A stretch of 64,000 nt of DNA from Xanthobacter agilis (GTDB taxonomy: Bacteria > Pseudomonadota > Alphaproteobacteria > Rhizobiales > Xanthobacteraceae). The stretch is from contig NZ_JABWGX010000020.1 in NCBI RefSeq assembly GCF_021730435.1, forward strand, positions 1 through 64,000. The letters are read 5' to 3'. Every line of letters begins with the position of its first letter. Positions within the stretch are counted from its first letter, which is position 1. The notes under the pieces were generated by a model, which saw only the letters and a list, made by a program, of their open reading frames with translations, had not been told where the DNA came from and ran no database searches. This document shows positions 10,021 through 21,117 of the stretch, piece by piece. The translations under genes and the position numbers were made by a program.

Positions 10021-10437
10021 ATGCGCATCCGCCCCCTGCTGCTTTCTCTTCTGCTGGTGCCGTCGTTCGCGCTGGGCGTCGCCGACGCCGCGCGGCCACT
10101 CGCTGCGGCGCCGGCCACCGAGGGCGCGGCCCCCCCTTATGACGACGATTTGCTGCGGCTTGCGGAGATTCTCGGCGGCCTGCACTATCTGCGCCCCCTG
10201 TGCGGTGCCACCGGCGAAGCCCAGCGCTGGCGCGACGAGATGGCCGCGCTGATCGAAACCGAGCAACCCTCGGACACCCGAAAGGGCAAGATGATCGCCT
10301 CCTTCAACCGCGGCTATTCCAGCTTCGCGCAGGTCTATCGCGCCTGTACGCCGGCCGCGCGGGCCGCTGTCGAGCGTCAGCTCGAGGAGGGGTCCCATCT
10401 CGCCCATGAGATCGTCGTGCGCTACGGCGGCAATTGA
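10021..10437 (+). CDS. TIGR02301-like exported protein of unknown function
   Basis: This 138-residue protein begins MRIRPLLLSLLLVPSFALGVADA, a clear signal peptide, so it should act in the periplasm or be secreted. The mature domain contains LRLAEILGGLHYLRPLCGATGEAQRWRDEMAALIE, then FNRGYSSFAQVYRACTP, and ends EIVVRYGGN. I recall this pattern, including the C-terminal YGGN, from the uncharacterised alphaproteobacterial family TIGR02301. Two cysteines (in LRPLCG and YRACTP) could form a disulfide. The frame is open upstream to 9943, but the ATG at 10021 gives the signal peptide. It is followed 110 bases later by another small gene on the same strand. Confidence 0.7.
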   Translation: MRIRPLLLSLLLVPSFALGVADAARPLAAAPATEGAAPPYDDDLLRLAEILGGLHYLRPLCGATGEAQRWRDEMAALIETEQPSDTRKGKMIASFNRGYSSFAQVYRACTPAARAAVERQLEEGSHLAHEIVVRYGGN

Positions 10438-10547
10438 TGAATGCCCCTGCGGAGCCGTTAACCTTTTGGTTAGAACTGGACTCCACGCAGCGCCGTCCCG
10501 TGGTAGGAATGTCCTGTCGCCGCCAGCGCGCGGCCGGAGGCCAAGAC

Positions 10548-10820
10548 GTGTCCACACTGCCGAATCCTGCCATCGATCTTCCCGACATTGCGGACATGGC
10601 TGCGGATGATCGCCACGCGGCTTTGACCTATCTGAACGACGCCTGGGTCGAAGCCGTCCGCGACGGCCTGGAAGAGGAATACCTCGTGCAGGCGGCGCTT
10701 TTCACCGCACTGCGCAACCTTGTCGCCACCTATGGCGAGGACGCCTGCGCCGAGTTCGTCGAGAGCCTCGGGGATCGGGTTCGCTCCGGTGAATACACCA
10801 TCGCCGGCAGCCGCCACTGA
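10548..10820 (+). CDS. Small conserved-looking hypothetical protein
   Basis: This is a 90-residue acidic, mostly helical protein with no signal peptide or membrane segment. The GTG start at 10548 is chosen because GGAGG sits seven bases upstream; an earlier ATG at 10434 overlaps the previous gene and lacks such a site. The central part (DDRHAALTYLNDAWVEAVRDG and ALFTALRNLVATYGEDACAEF) looks like a compact helical bundle. I do not recognise a function. A strong intrinsic terminator closes the unit. Confidence 0.65.
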   Translation: MSTLPNPAIDLPDIADMAADDRHAALTYLNDAWVEAVRDGLEEEYLVQAALFTALRNLVATYGEDACAEFVESLGDRVRSGEYTIAGSRH

Positions 10821-10886
10821 TCCCCTCCAGGGCGGGCCCACGGCGCGCCCAAGGGTGTGATCTTGAAGAACCGCGTCTTGAGTTTT

Positions 10887-10914
10887 GAGGAACCGCTTCA
10901 GAGGAACCGCTTCA
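10887..10914 (+). repeat. 14-base tandem duplication
   Basis: GAGGAACCGCTTCA occurs twice head to tail (10887-10900 and 10901-10914) just before a terminator hairpin. It looks like a simple slippage duplication. Confidence 0.8.
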
Positions 10915-10917
10915 CTT

Positions 10918-10946
10918 GGGCGGATCGGCGAAAACCCGATCCGCCC
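10918..10946 (+). terminator. Intrinsic terminator, plus strand
   Basis: GGGCGGATCGG (10918-10928) pairs perfectly with CCGATCCGCCC (10936-10946) around a seven-base loop, followed by ATTTCTTTT. It ends the transcript of the small plus-strand genes. Confidence 0.85.
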
Positions 10947-11005
10947 ATTTCTTTTGCGTGTCCTGAAGCGCCCTTAGCGTCCAGACGTGATCGATGCCAA
11001 AAAGA

Positions 11006-11031
11006 AACCGGCGCCCCGAAGGGCGCCGGTT
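11006..11031 (-). terminator. Intrinsic terminator of acs
   Basis: On the minus strand an 11-base perfect stem (arms 11006-11016 and 11021-11031) closes on a TTCG tetraloop and is followed by TTCTTTTT. It lies 26 bases past the acs stop codon. Confidence 0.9.
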
Positions 11032-11056
11032 CCACAAAACATCACGCGCGCCAGCG

Positions 11057-13015
<1,959 letters not shown>

Positions 13016-13676
13016 GGCTTTTGCCTCCCTCCAGCGGGCCATCCGGCCCGCAACCTTGGTCATTTCCACCGCCGGCGCGTCTCCGTGCGCACGGACGGGA
13101 CGGCGCGCAATCCTTGGTTTTCGGCGATTTGGCCTCGCCTTTATTGGGCGGGATTATGCTGACCTCGCCTCCTCTCCACAAGGCACCCGGAAGCCCGACT
13201 TTGGGTGCATATCCCCTCGTCGAGCCATGCGTCACGCACGTGGGCACCGCTCGCTCCCGCGCGCTCCCCATAAGGCAACCGGCTCATGGGCACGCGGTGA
13301 GGCCTGCATCCTCGCGGCCGATTCCACGCCGCTCCAGGGTGAAGCGACGATTTAAGGATCTGGGTTTCCCACTCTATCGCACATCAGATTCAACACTGAT
13401 TCTCAGGGGTCGGCGATGGATTGCGATGGTCTTCGAAATGCTCAATGGGTGCGGATCAAGGGCTTCGTACCGAGCGGCACCACGAGCGAGCGGAACACAC
13501 ACCGACAATCGGAAGTTTCCGGATGCGCTGTTGTGGTTGGCGCGATCCAGCCGTGCGGGCGCGCACAGCTTGAAAAGTCGGTCTGTCGCCACCTGTCCTG
13601 TTACACTGTCGGTGAATGAGGAGGCCCGCCGTGGCTGTGCCGCGCGGTGGACCGGCTGCCCTGGAGACAGAGCACC
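13016..13676. other. Divergent intergenic region between acs and putA
   Basis: About 660 bases with no convincing gene; open frames here lack ribosome-binding sites and family resemblance. It must hold the promoters of acs and putA. I saw no clear sigma-54 site, LexA box or FNR box. A PutR/Lrp-type regulator gene, often next to putA in Rhizobiales, is not present. Confidence 0.5.
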
Positions 13677-16600
13677 ATGACCGCTGACACCATGACCGCA
13701 GACCTTTGCGCCCGTGTGCCCTCGGACCCGGTTTCCCCGCCTTTTGCCGCGCCTGTGGCCGCCCGCTCGGCCTTGCGCCAAGCCATCACCGCCGCCACCC
13801 GCCGCCCCGAAGCGGAGTGCCTGCCGCCGCTGTTCCAGGCCGCGAGCCTGCCGGGCGGGATGCGGGCGGAGGTCGCTGCCACCACGCGCCGGCTGGTGGA
13901 GGCGCTGCGGGCGCGGCGCGACGGGTCGTTGGTGGAAGCCCTTTTGCGGGAGTTTCCCTTGTCGAGCCGTGAGGGGATTGCCCTCATGAGCGTTGCGGAA
14001 GCGCTGCTGCGGATTCCCGATGCGGCCACGCGCGACGCGCTCATCCGGGACAAGATCGGCCCGTCGGATTGGTTGCGCCATCTCAGGGGCGGTCGCCGCC
14101 CTTGGTCCATGAACGCCGCCATCTGCGGGCTCACCGCCACCGGTTGGCTGGCGCGGGGCGAAGACGAGAGCGGGTTCGGCGCGGCCCTCGCGCGGTGGGC
14201 GGGGCGCTGCGGCGCCCCCGTGATCCGTTGGGCGGTTGGCCGCGCCGTGCGGCGGATGGGTGCGCAGTTCGTGATGGGCGAGACCATGGAGGCCGCCCTG
14301 GCGCGGGCGCCGGCGCAGGAGGCGGCGGGCTTCCTTTACTCCTATGACATGCTGGGCGAGGTCGCCGTCTCCGCCGCCGACGCGGCGCACTATCTTGCCG
14401 CCTATGAAGACGCCATCCATGCCATCGGCAAGGCGGCGACCGGGCGCGGGCCGTATGACCGGCCGGGCCTGTCCATCAAGCTCTCCGCCCTCCATCCGCG
14501 CTATGGACGCGCCCAGGCCGGGCGGGTGATGGCGGAGCTGCTGCCGCGCCTCGCGCATCTGGCACTGCTCGCCAAGAGCTATGACATCGGCCTCAACATC
14601 GACGCCGAGGAGCAAGACCGGCTGGAATTGTCCCTGGACCTCCTGGAGGCCCTCGCGACCGACCCCGCTTTGGCCGGCTGGAACGGGCTCGGCTTCGTGG
14701 TGCAGGCCTATGGACGGCGTTGCCCCCTCGTCATCGACTGGATCATCGATCTCGCCCGCCGCAGCGGGCGGCGGATCATGGTGCGGCTGGTGAAGGGCGC
14801 CTATTGGGATGCCGAGATCAAGCGCGCCCAGATGGAGGGCGTCGGCGATTTTCCGGTGTTCACCCGCAAGGACTACACGGACGTCTCCTACATCGCCTGC
14901 GCGCGCAGGCTTCTGGCCGCGCGGGAGGTGGTGTTTCCCCAGTTCGCCACCCACAACGCACAGACATTGGCCACCATCTACCACTTGGCCGGGACGCAAT
15001 TCTCGCCTGGGTCCTACGAATTCCAATGCCTCCATGGCATGGGCGAGCGTCTTTACGGGGAGGTGGTGGGCAAGGACAGGCTGGCGCGGCCCTGCCGCAT
15101 CTATGCGCCGGTGGGCCGCCACGATACCCTTTTGGCCTACCTGGTGCGACGGCTCCTGGAAAACGGCGCCAATTCCTCCTTCGTCCATCGCATCGCCGAT
15201 CCGGAGGTCCCGGTGGAGGAGCTTGCCACCGATCCGGTCGCCCGCGTGCGCGCCTTGCCGGAGCCGGGTGCGCCGCATCCGGGCATCACGGCGCCGCCGG
15301 ACCTGTTCGCGGACCGGCGCAATTCCCGTGGGTTCGACCTGTCGGACGAGGATGAACTCGAACGGCTCCGCCTGGATCTCGGCGTGAGCGCCGGGCGGAG
15401 CTGGAGTGCGGCTGCGCCCTCGGGCGCCGGGGCGGCACGGGAGATCCGCAATCCCGGTGACGCGCGCGACCGGGTCGGCACGGTGGCCGAGTGCGACGCG
15501 GATGAGGTCGCCACCATGGCGGCGGCGGCCGCCGCCGCCGCGCCGGACTGGGCGCGCACGCCGGTGGCGCGCCGCACGACACCGCTTCTCGCCGCCGCCG
15601 ACGAGATGCAGGCACGCATGGGCGAATTGATGGGGCTCCTCATGCGGGAGGCGGGCAAGTCCGCCGCCAACGGGGTGGCGGAGGTGCGCGAGGCCATCGA
15701 CTTTCTGCGCTATTACGCCCGCGCGGCTGAGGACCTCCAGGCCGATCAGGCCGGGCTCGGTCCCATGGTGTGCATCAGCCCCTGGAACTTTCCGCTGGCC
15801 ATCTTCACCGGGCAGGTCGCGGCGGCGCTGGCGGCCGGCAACACCGTGCTCGCCAAGCCGGCGGAGGAGACGCCCCTGATCGCGGCCGAGGCGGTGCGTA
15901 TTCTGCATCGGGCCGGCGTGCCGCGGGAGGTGCTCCAGCTCGCGCCGGGGGATGGGCTCTTGGGGGCGGCCCTGGTGGCGGCGCCGCAGGTGGCGGGCGT
16001 GCTGTTCACCGGCTCCACCGAGGTGGCGCGGCTGATTCAGCATCAGCTCGCCGGCCGGCTCTCGGCGGACGGGCGCCCGTTGCCCCTCATCGCCGAAACC
16101 GGGGGGCAGAATGCCATGGTGGCGGACAGCTCGGCTCTTGCCGAGCAGGTGGTGGCGGACGTGCTCGCATCCGCCTTCGACAGCGCCGGCCAGCGCTGCT
16201 CCGCCTTGCGCGTGCTGTGCCTTCAGGAGGAGATCGCCGACCGCGTCCTGAACCTTATCCGCGGCGCCATGGCCGAGCTGCGGGTGGCGCCGACGGACCA
16301 GCTTTCAACCGACGTCGGGCCTGTCATCTCCGCGGCGGCGCGGGACGTGATCGAGGCCCACGTGGCGCAGATGGCGGCGCGCGGTCACACCGTCTTCCGC
16401 GCCGCCCTGCCACCGGAAACGGCGCACGGCGCTTTCGTGGCCCCCACCATCATCGAAATCTCCGCGCTCACGGAGCTGAAGGCAGAGGTGTTCGGTCCGG
16501 TGCTGCATGTGCTGCGCTACCGGCGGCGCCATCTGCGGCGGGTGCTCGATGCGGTCAACGCCACAGGCTACGGGCTGACGTTCGGCCTTGAGACGCGGCT

Positions 16601-17384
16601 CGACAGCACCATCGCAAGCGCAAGCGGGCGCGTGCGTGCCGGCAACATCTATGTGAACCGGAACATCATCGGCGCGGTGGTCGGCGTGCAGCCGTTCGGC
16701 GGGCGGGGCTTGTCGGGCACCGGCCCCAAGGCGGGCGGGCCGCTCTATCTCCAGCGGCTGGTGCAAGGCGGGCCAGAGGTGCCGTTCACCGCCGGGGAAA
16801 CCACCGATGCCGGCGCGCTCGCCTTCGCGCAATGGCTCGATGTGCGGGGGCTCGGTGCCCTGGCCCAGTGCGCGCGGGCCTTCGCCGTCAGCGCGCCCCT
16901 GGGGGCCAGCGTGGATATGCCGGGGCCGGTGGGAGAGAGCAACCACTACACCCTCGTGCCGCGCGGCACCGTCCTGGTTTCGGCGCGGACGCAGCAGGGG
17001 CTTTACCTGCAGATCGCGGCGGCCCTGGCCACCGGCAACCGCGTGGTGGCAGAAGTGCCGGAGACGATGAGCGCGCCGAAAGGCCTCCCCCGCGTCCTCC
17101 GCCACCGCGTGACATGGGCCGGAGCGGGTCAGGGCACCGGTCCATTCGATGCCGCGCTGGCCGAGGGGGAGCCCGCCCACATCGCGGCCTTGGCACGGCG
17201 CCTCGCCGCGCGCGATGGGCCGCTGGTGCCGCTGCACGTCTTGCCCCTCCACGCTTCGCCACATGGGGGCAATGGGGAGGCCATGGACCTCGGCCCGATT
17301 CTGCCCTGGCTGCTGCGGGAAGTTTCGACCACCACAAACACAGCGGCCGCCGGAGGGAATGCAACCCTCATGGCGGCCGTCTGA
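13677..17384 (+). CDS. putA: Bifunctional proline dehydrogenase / P5C dehydrogenase (PutA)
   Basis: PutA oxidises proline to glutamate in two steps, passing electrons from FAD to the quinone pool and then making NADH. The 1235-residue protein has a proline dehydrogenase barrel in the first half (GLNIDAEEQDRLELS, MVRLVKGAYWDAEIKRAQ, FATHNAQTLA) and an aldehyde dehydrogenase domain with ETGGQNA and catalytic Cys841 in GQRCSALR. About 200 more residues form the C-terminal domain seen in long PutAs. It lacks an N-terminal ribbon-helix-helix, so it should not repress its own gene as E. coli PutA does. The ATG at 13677 has GGAG upstream and is preferred to 13647. Confidence 0.96.
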   Translation: MTADTMTADLCARVPSDPVSPPFAAPVAARSALRQAITAATRRPEAECLPPLFQAASLPGGMRAEVAATTRRLVEALRARRDGSLVEALLREFPLSSREGIALMSVAEALLRIPDAATRDALIRDKIGPSDWLRHLRGGRRPWSMNAAICGLTATGWLARGEDESGFGAALARWAGRCGAPVIRWAVGRAVRRMGAQFVMGETMEAALARAPAQEAAGFLYSYDMLGEVAVSAADAAHYLAAYEDAIHAIGKAATGRGPYDRPGLSIKLSALHPRYGRAQAGRVMAELLPRLAHLALLAKSYDIGLNIDAEEQDRLELSLDLLEALATDPALAGWNGLGFVVQAYGRRCPLVIDWIIDLARRSGRRIMVRLVKGAYWDAEIKRAQMEGVGDFPVFTRKDYTDVSYIACARRLLAAREVVFPQFATHNAQTLATIYHLAGTQFSPGSYEFQCLHGMGERLYGEVVGKDRLARPCRIYAPVGRHDTLLAYLVRRLLENGANSSFVHRIADPEVPVEELATDPVARVRALPEPGAPHPGITAPPDLFADRRNSRGFDLSDEDELERLRLDLGVSAGRSWSAAAPSGAGAAREIRNPGDARDRVGTVAECDADEVATMAAAAAAAAPDWARTPVARRTTPLLAAADEMQARMGELMGLLMREAGKSAANGVAEVREAIDFLRYYARAAEDLQADQAGLGPMVCISPWNFPLAIFTGQVAAALAAGNTVLAKPAEETPLIAAEAVRILHRAGVPREVLQLAPGDGLLGAALVAAPQVAGVLFTGSTEVARLIQHQLAGRLSADGRPLPLIAETGGQNAMVADSSALAEQVVADVLASAFDSAGQRCSALRVLCLQEEIADRVLNLIRGAMAELRVAPTDQLSTDVGPVISAAARDVIEAHVAQMAARGHTVFRAALPPETAHGAFVAPTIIEISALTELKAEVFGPVLHVLRYRRRHLRRVLDAVNATGYGLTFGLETRLDSTIASASGRVRAGNIYVNRNIIGAVVGVQPFGGRGLSGTGPKAGGPLYLQRLVQGGPEVPFTAGETTDAGALAFAQWLDVRGLGALAQCARAFAVSAPLGASVDMPGPVGESNHYTLVPRGTVLVSARTQQGLYLQIAAALATGNRVVAEVPETMSAPKGLPRVLRHRVTWAGAGQGTGPFDAALAEGEPAHIAALARRLAARDGPLVPLHVLPLHASPHGGNGEAMDLGPILPWLLREVSTTTNTAAAGGNATLMAAV

Positions 17385-17461
17385 ACTGGTTTTCGGTGAT
17401 CTGAAGGGTTCGGCGACCTTCGCACCTCCGGCGGGGAGTCCCGGACGGAGGCGCTGGCGCG

Positions 17462-17824
17462 TCAGGCCGCGCGGGCGAGGGGCGCTTTGTCCTGCTGGGT
17501 GGTGGTGGAAGCCGGCGTCGCGAGCAGCTTGCTCTGCATCAGTTCCGCCAGCTCCATCACCTCCGTGTTCCAGGCGAGCGCCGACTGCTGGAGGAACGCC
17601 GCCTGCCGCGATACGGCGGCGGTCGGGTTCGGATCCCGCGCCAATTCGGCGAAAACCTGCATCTGGTCCTGCGCCTGCCGCATCATGAAGCGCTGAAGAT
17701 GAGACGCCACGGCCACCGGGCACTCGAAGAAATAGCTCTTCCACGCAGACGTCGGATCCACCATGGGCGACGCTCCGAGGTTCCAGTTGCGATTCAGGCC
17801 AGGGAAGATGGTGAAATCACTCAT
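17462..17824 (-). CDS. Phasin-like protein
   Basis: This 120-residue soluble protein is almost wholly alpha-helical in its central part (about residues 28-98, with SHLQRFMMRQAQDQMQVFAE and QQSALAWNTEVMELAELMQS), the pattern of phasins that coat polyhydroxyalkanoate granules. The N-terminal MSDFTIFPGLNRNW and the low-complexity Ala/Thr C-terminus also fit. The start has AAGGAG upstream; the frame is open much further but without a better start. Family assignment is by appearance and should be confirmed by a phasin-profile search. It converges with putA. Confidence 0.55.
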   Translation of the reverse strand: MSDFTIFPGLNRNWNLGASPMVDPTSAWKSYFFECPVAVASHLQRFMMRQAQDQMQVFAELARDPNPTAAVSRQAAFLQQSALAWNTEVMELAELMQSKLLATPASTTTQQDKAPLARAA

Positions 17825-17953
17825 GGCTTCTCTCCTTCTATTGGCGAACATTCCCTCCGCACCCCCAACCTTCAACTGGAGAGACGAAAAGAAATATCGC
17901 ACAAGACCATCCTTGGTGCGTTGCGGCAGGTCAAAGGTACAATCACAATATCC

Positions 17954-17993
17954 CCCGCTCCCTGGCGGGCGACATCCCCCGCCTCGTGGCGGG
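17954..17993. repeat. Two tandem CCCGC-N6-GCGGG hairpins
   Basis: Arms CCCGC/GCGGG occur at 17954-17958/17965-17969 and again at 17978-17982/17989-17993, exactly 24 bases apart and each preceded by extra Cs. They lie about 130-170 bases upstream of the phasin-like gene. The spacing of slightly over two helix turns suggests paired protein-binding sites, but a role is not known. Confidence 0.5.
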
Positions 17994-18299
17994 AAAGTGC
18001 ATATGGCCACCTTATCAAACGTGGGCGCGGCGCCTTTGTTCCCGGCCGTCGCCAGGATGTCTCGCCATCTGCGCGATACAGGCATGCTTGGTTTACGCAG
18101 GTTGCGCTCTCGATGCCTCGCGGGCAAGCGCGAAAGCGCCGGTGCCGGGCGGGCACCGGCTCGCGAATCGTTGCCGATCTTCTAGAGTGATGCCGTCCGC
18201 GCGGCGCCGACGCCCAGGGGGCGTTGAACCCGCGGGACGCAATGGGATGACCAAGGCGCGGGGAACGCCTCCGCAGCTTGGGGTTGCCGGGAGGACACG

Positions 18300-18680
18300 A
18301 TGACGCAGCGTCCACATGGACTGCACGAGATCCGCATGGAGCTGGCCCGCGAAAAGGCCTTCCCCGAGGGATCACGCGCGTTCGGCTACACGTTCGTGGC
18401 GCCGCTCGCCGCCGATGGGAAGATCGATCCCGAGCTGTGGGCCAAGCACCGCGAGCACTGCCGGGTGGTGCGGTTCCGGCCCGATCAGCCCGACGAGGTG
18501 GGTCACCTGGTGCGCCGCCCCGGCGGCAGCTGGGCGTTCCGCTACGATGTCACCGGCACCGATGACGATGAGGCGGGCTACCGCTTCGGTGATGAAAAGT
18601 TCGAGGTGGGCGAATACATCTCCGTTCGGGATGATGACGAGATGCACACCTTCCGCGTGGTGTCCGTCGAGGCGGCCTAA
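18300..18680 (+). CDS. Conserved-looking hypothetical protein
   Basis: This 126-residue cytoplasmic protein has no signal peptide or membrane segment. It is rich in charged residues and contains GKIDPELWAKHREHCRVVRFRP, GGSWAFRYD and DDDEAGYRFGDEKFEVGEYISV, resembling a small beta-rich domain found in many Rhizobiales without assigned function. A GGGAGG ribosome-binding site precedes the ATG. It converges with the ethanolamine permease gene; a shared hairpin lies between the stops. Confidence 0.7.
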   Translation: MTQRPHGLHEIRMELAREKAFPEGSRAFGYTFVAPLAADGKIDPELWAKHREHCRVVRFRPDQPDEVGHLVRRPGGSWAFRYDVTGTDDDEAGYRFGDEKFEVGEYISVRDDDEMHTFRVVSVEAA

Positions 18681-18701
18681 GGGCTGGAGCGTCCGGAGTG
18701 G

Positions 18702-18727
18702 ACCGGCCCCGGATCCCCGGGGCCGGT
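18702..18727. terminator. Bidirectional hairpin between converging genes
   Basis: ACCGGCCCCGG (18702-18712) pairs perfectly with CCGGGGCCGGT (18717-18727) around four bases. It sits between the stop at 18680 on plus and the permease stop at 18734 on minus, and can serve both. Confidence 0.7.
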
Positions 18728-18733
18728 TTGCGG

Positions 18734-20251
18734 TCAGTAGCTCTTGTAATCGCTGGTGCCCTTGGAGAGCGCGAACTCCTCTTCCGGGGACAGCACCAAT
18801 TTGTGCCGGCCATAGGCCGCGAAATAGGCGATGCCCACCGCGAACCAGATGGCGACCCCGATCACACCCGAGCGGTAGATCGGGTCCGAGAGCTGGTAAT
18901 AGATGGTCACCAGGGCGATGATGATGGTGGCGACCGCTCCGGGAATGCCGAACGGGCTCTTATAGGGCCGCTCGATGTGGCCCATGTTCTTGCGCAGCAG
19001 GATGAAGGAGATGGCCTGCATGACGTAGGACAGCATGGCGCCGAACACCGCCATGTTCAGCAGCGTGCCGCCGATGGCCGCCGCGCCCGCATCCGCCCCC
19101 AGGGCGAACCAGATCACCAGCATGATGAGGAGACCCACCAGCGCCCCGGCCACCATGGCCACATGCGGCGTCTTGCGCCCGCCGTGGGTGACGGACAGGC
19201 CACGCGGGAAGTAGCCGGCCCGCGACAGGGAATAGATCTGCCGGCCTTGCGCATAGATGATGGTGTGGAAGGAGGCGATGAGGCCGATCACCGCCACGCC
19301 GGCCAGCAGCTTGGCGAGCCCGGTGCCGTAGATGGCCTTGAAGCCGTCCAGCAGCGGTTCCAGCGAGGTGGACAGGCCGAACGACCCGTTCGCCACTGAG
19401 GAGTTCAGCCACAGGATCATGAAGGCGGAGACGATGAGCGTCGCCATGCCCAGCATGATACCCTTGGGCATGTCGGTCTTGGGGTCCACCGATTCCTCCG
19501 CCGCCAGCGGCAGTTGCTCGATGGCAAGGAACAGCCACACCGCGAACGGCAGTGCCGCGAACGCGCCGCCGAGGCCGAACGGCAGGAACGGGCCGCCGCC
19601 GTTGGGCAGTTCCACCGCCGTGCCGTCCGGGCCGACCCCGATATTCAGCGCCCACCGCGAAAAATCGGCCACCGGCAGCGCGCTGACCCAGAACGCGACG
19701 AGACAGGCGAGCGCCGCCAGCGTCACCACCAGCGTCACCCGGAACGACAGTTCCACCCCCACCACGTTGAGCCCGACGAAGATGATGTAGCCGAAGATCC
19801 AGTAGACCGGCTGAAATGCCGGCGGGGTGCCGAAGATGGAGCCCATGTAGGAGCCGATGAAGGACACCACCACCGCCGGGGTGATGACATATTCCACATT
19901 CTCGCACAGGCCGGTGACGAAGCCGCCCCATGGCCCCATGGTGGTGCGGGCGAAGGAATAGGCCGCGCCGGTGTGCGGCAGCGCTGGCGACATCTCGGCG
20001 ATGGAGAAGGTGAGGCCGAGATACATGATGGCGATGATGACGGCCGCGATGAACATGCCGCCCCAGCCGCCCGAGGCGATGCCGAGGTTCCAGCCCGAGA
20101 AATGGCCGGAAATCACCGCCCCCACACCCAGCGCCCACAGCGACCACACCCGCGCATGGCGCTTCAGCGCCCGCTGCTCGAAATAGGTGACATCAACGGT
20201 GGTGTAGGTCACACCCTTCCCTTTGCCGTCAGTCGTCTTGACCTCAGCCAT
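18734..20251 (-). CDS. eat: Ethanolamine permease, APC superfamily
   Basis: This 505-residue transporter of the amino acid-polyamine-organocation family should import ethanolamine. About twelve hydrophobic segments are visible; the first includes WSLWALGVGAVISGHFSGWN, the conserved APC helix-1 region, and the third FARTTMGPWGGFVTGLCENV. The match to the ethanolamine permease subfamily, together with eutBC upstream on the same strand, supports the substrate. The start at 20251 has GAGGG upstream. It follows eutC by 86 bases. Confidence 0.88.
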   Translation of the reverse strand: MAEVKTTDGKGKGVTYTTVDVTYFEQRALKRHARVWSLWALGVGAVISGHFSGWNLGIASGGWGGMFIAAVIIAIMYLGLTFSIAEMSPALPHTGAAYSFARTTMGPWGGFVTGLCENVEYVITPAVVVSFIGSYMGSIFGTPPAFQPVYWIFGYIIFVGLNVVGVELSFRVTLVVTLAALACLVAFWVSALPVADFSRWALNIGVGPDGTAVELPNGGGPFLPFGLGGAFAALPFAVWLFLAIEQLPLAAEESVDPKTDMPKGIMLGMATLIVSAFMILWLNSSVANGSFGLSTSLEPLLDGFKAIYGTGLAKLLAGVAVIGLIASFHTIIYAQGRQIYSLSRAGYFPRGLSVTHGGRKTPHVAMVAGALVGLLIMLVIWFALGADAGAAAIGGTLLNMAVFGAMLSYVMQAISFILLRKNMGHIERPYKSPFGIPGAVATIIIALVTIYYQLSDPIYRSGVIGVAIWFAVGIAYFAAYGRHKLVLSPEEEFALSKGTSDYKSY

Positions 20252-20337
20252 GACACCCTCGTGCTGCTTGCCGGCATGCGGCCGATGCTGGTCCATGCCC
20301 GCCTGACGTAAGGCAAATTCTGTGCCTTTTCAGACAA

Positions 20338-21117
20338 TTACGTTAGGTCAGGAAGAGCCGCGGGCGGGCTGCCGTCGATCAGCAGCAGGTCGCTTTCGTC
20401 CTTCAGCCCGACGCCGGTGAGGCCGAGCCGCAGCGCCTCGCGGATGTGCCAGGCGAGCTTGAAGGCGGCGAGCGGATGGCTCAGCCCCTCGGCGCGCACG
20501 TTGGAGATGCAGTTGCGTTCCGCGTCCGAGCGGCCGACGTGCGGGTTCAGCGTCAGGTAGAGCCCGAGGCTGTCGGGGGAGGACAAGCCCGGCCGCTCGC
20601 CCACCAGCACCACCAGCGCGCGCGCCTTGAGGCGTTCGCCCACCTCATCGCCCAGCGCGACGCGGGCCTGGGCGGCCAGCGCCACCGGCGCGACGCTCCA
20701 ACCCTCCTTTTCGATCCAGGGCTTGAGGGCGGCGAGGAAGGGCGCGGTCTGGGCATGGATGGCGGCGGCGGACAGCCCGTCCGCCACCACCAGCGCAAGG
20801 TCCACCGGCGCGGCGTCTCGGGCCGAGAGCCTGGCCCGGCTCTCGTCGCTCAGCCGGCGGCCGAGATCGGGGCGGCGCAGATAGACATCGCGCGCGGGCG
20901 CCGCGCTCTCGACCCGGAGGGTGTCGAAGCCGAGGGCGCGGATCTCGCCCTCCACGGTCGCGGCGTCGAACGGCATATGCACGGCGTCGCGCGCCTGGGC
21001 GTGGGCAAGGGAGAAGCGCAGCACTTCCGCCGTGGGCAGGCTGGCGCCGGTGCGGCCAAGGGCGATGCGCGCCGGGGTATAGCGGGCGAAACTCTGCCAG
21101 GGATCGCGGTCGATCAT
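20338..21117 (-). CDS. eutC: Ethanolamine ammonia-lyase small subunit
   Basis: EutC pairs with EutB to form the adenosylcobalamin-dependent enzyme that splits ethanolamine into acetaldehyde and ammonia. The 259-residue protein starts MIDRDPWQSFARYTPARIAL and contains FSLAHAQARDAVHMPFD, typical of EutC, with the cobalamin-binding region in its C-terminal half (LVVLVGERPGLSSPDSLG). The ATG overlaps the eutB stop as ATGA, so translation is coupled. Longer upstream starts would lie inside eutB. Confidence 0.95.
   Translation of the reverse strand: MIDRDPWQSFARYTPARIALGRTGASLPTAEVLRFSLAHAQARDAVHMPFDAATVEGEIRALGFDTLRVESAAPARDVYLRRPDLGRRLSDESRARLSARDAAPVDLALVVADGLSAAAIHAQTAPFLAALKPWIEKEGWSVAPVALAAQARVALGDEVGERLKARALVVLVGERPGLSSPDSLGLYLTLNPHVGRSDAERNCISNVRAEGLSHPLAAFKLAWHIREALRLGLTGVGLKDESDLLLIDGSPPAALPDLT

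Noticed and set aside
10441-10485. Small AACC-TTTT-GGTT palindrome after the TIGR02301-like gene
   Set aside because: Only four strong pairs and no T-tract; too short to call a terminator.
13374-16043. Long minus-strand open frame (889 codons) across putA
   Set aside because: It is the GC-rich shadow of putA; composition is Arg/Gly/His/Pro-rich and no domain is recognisable.
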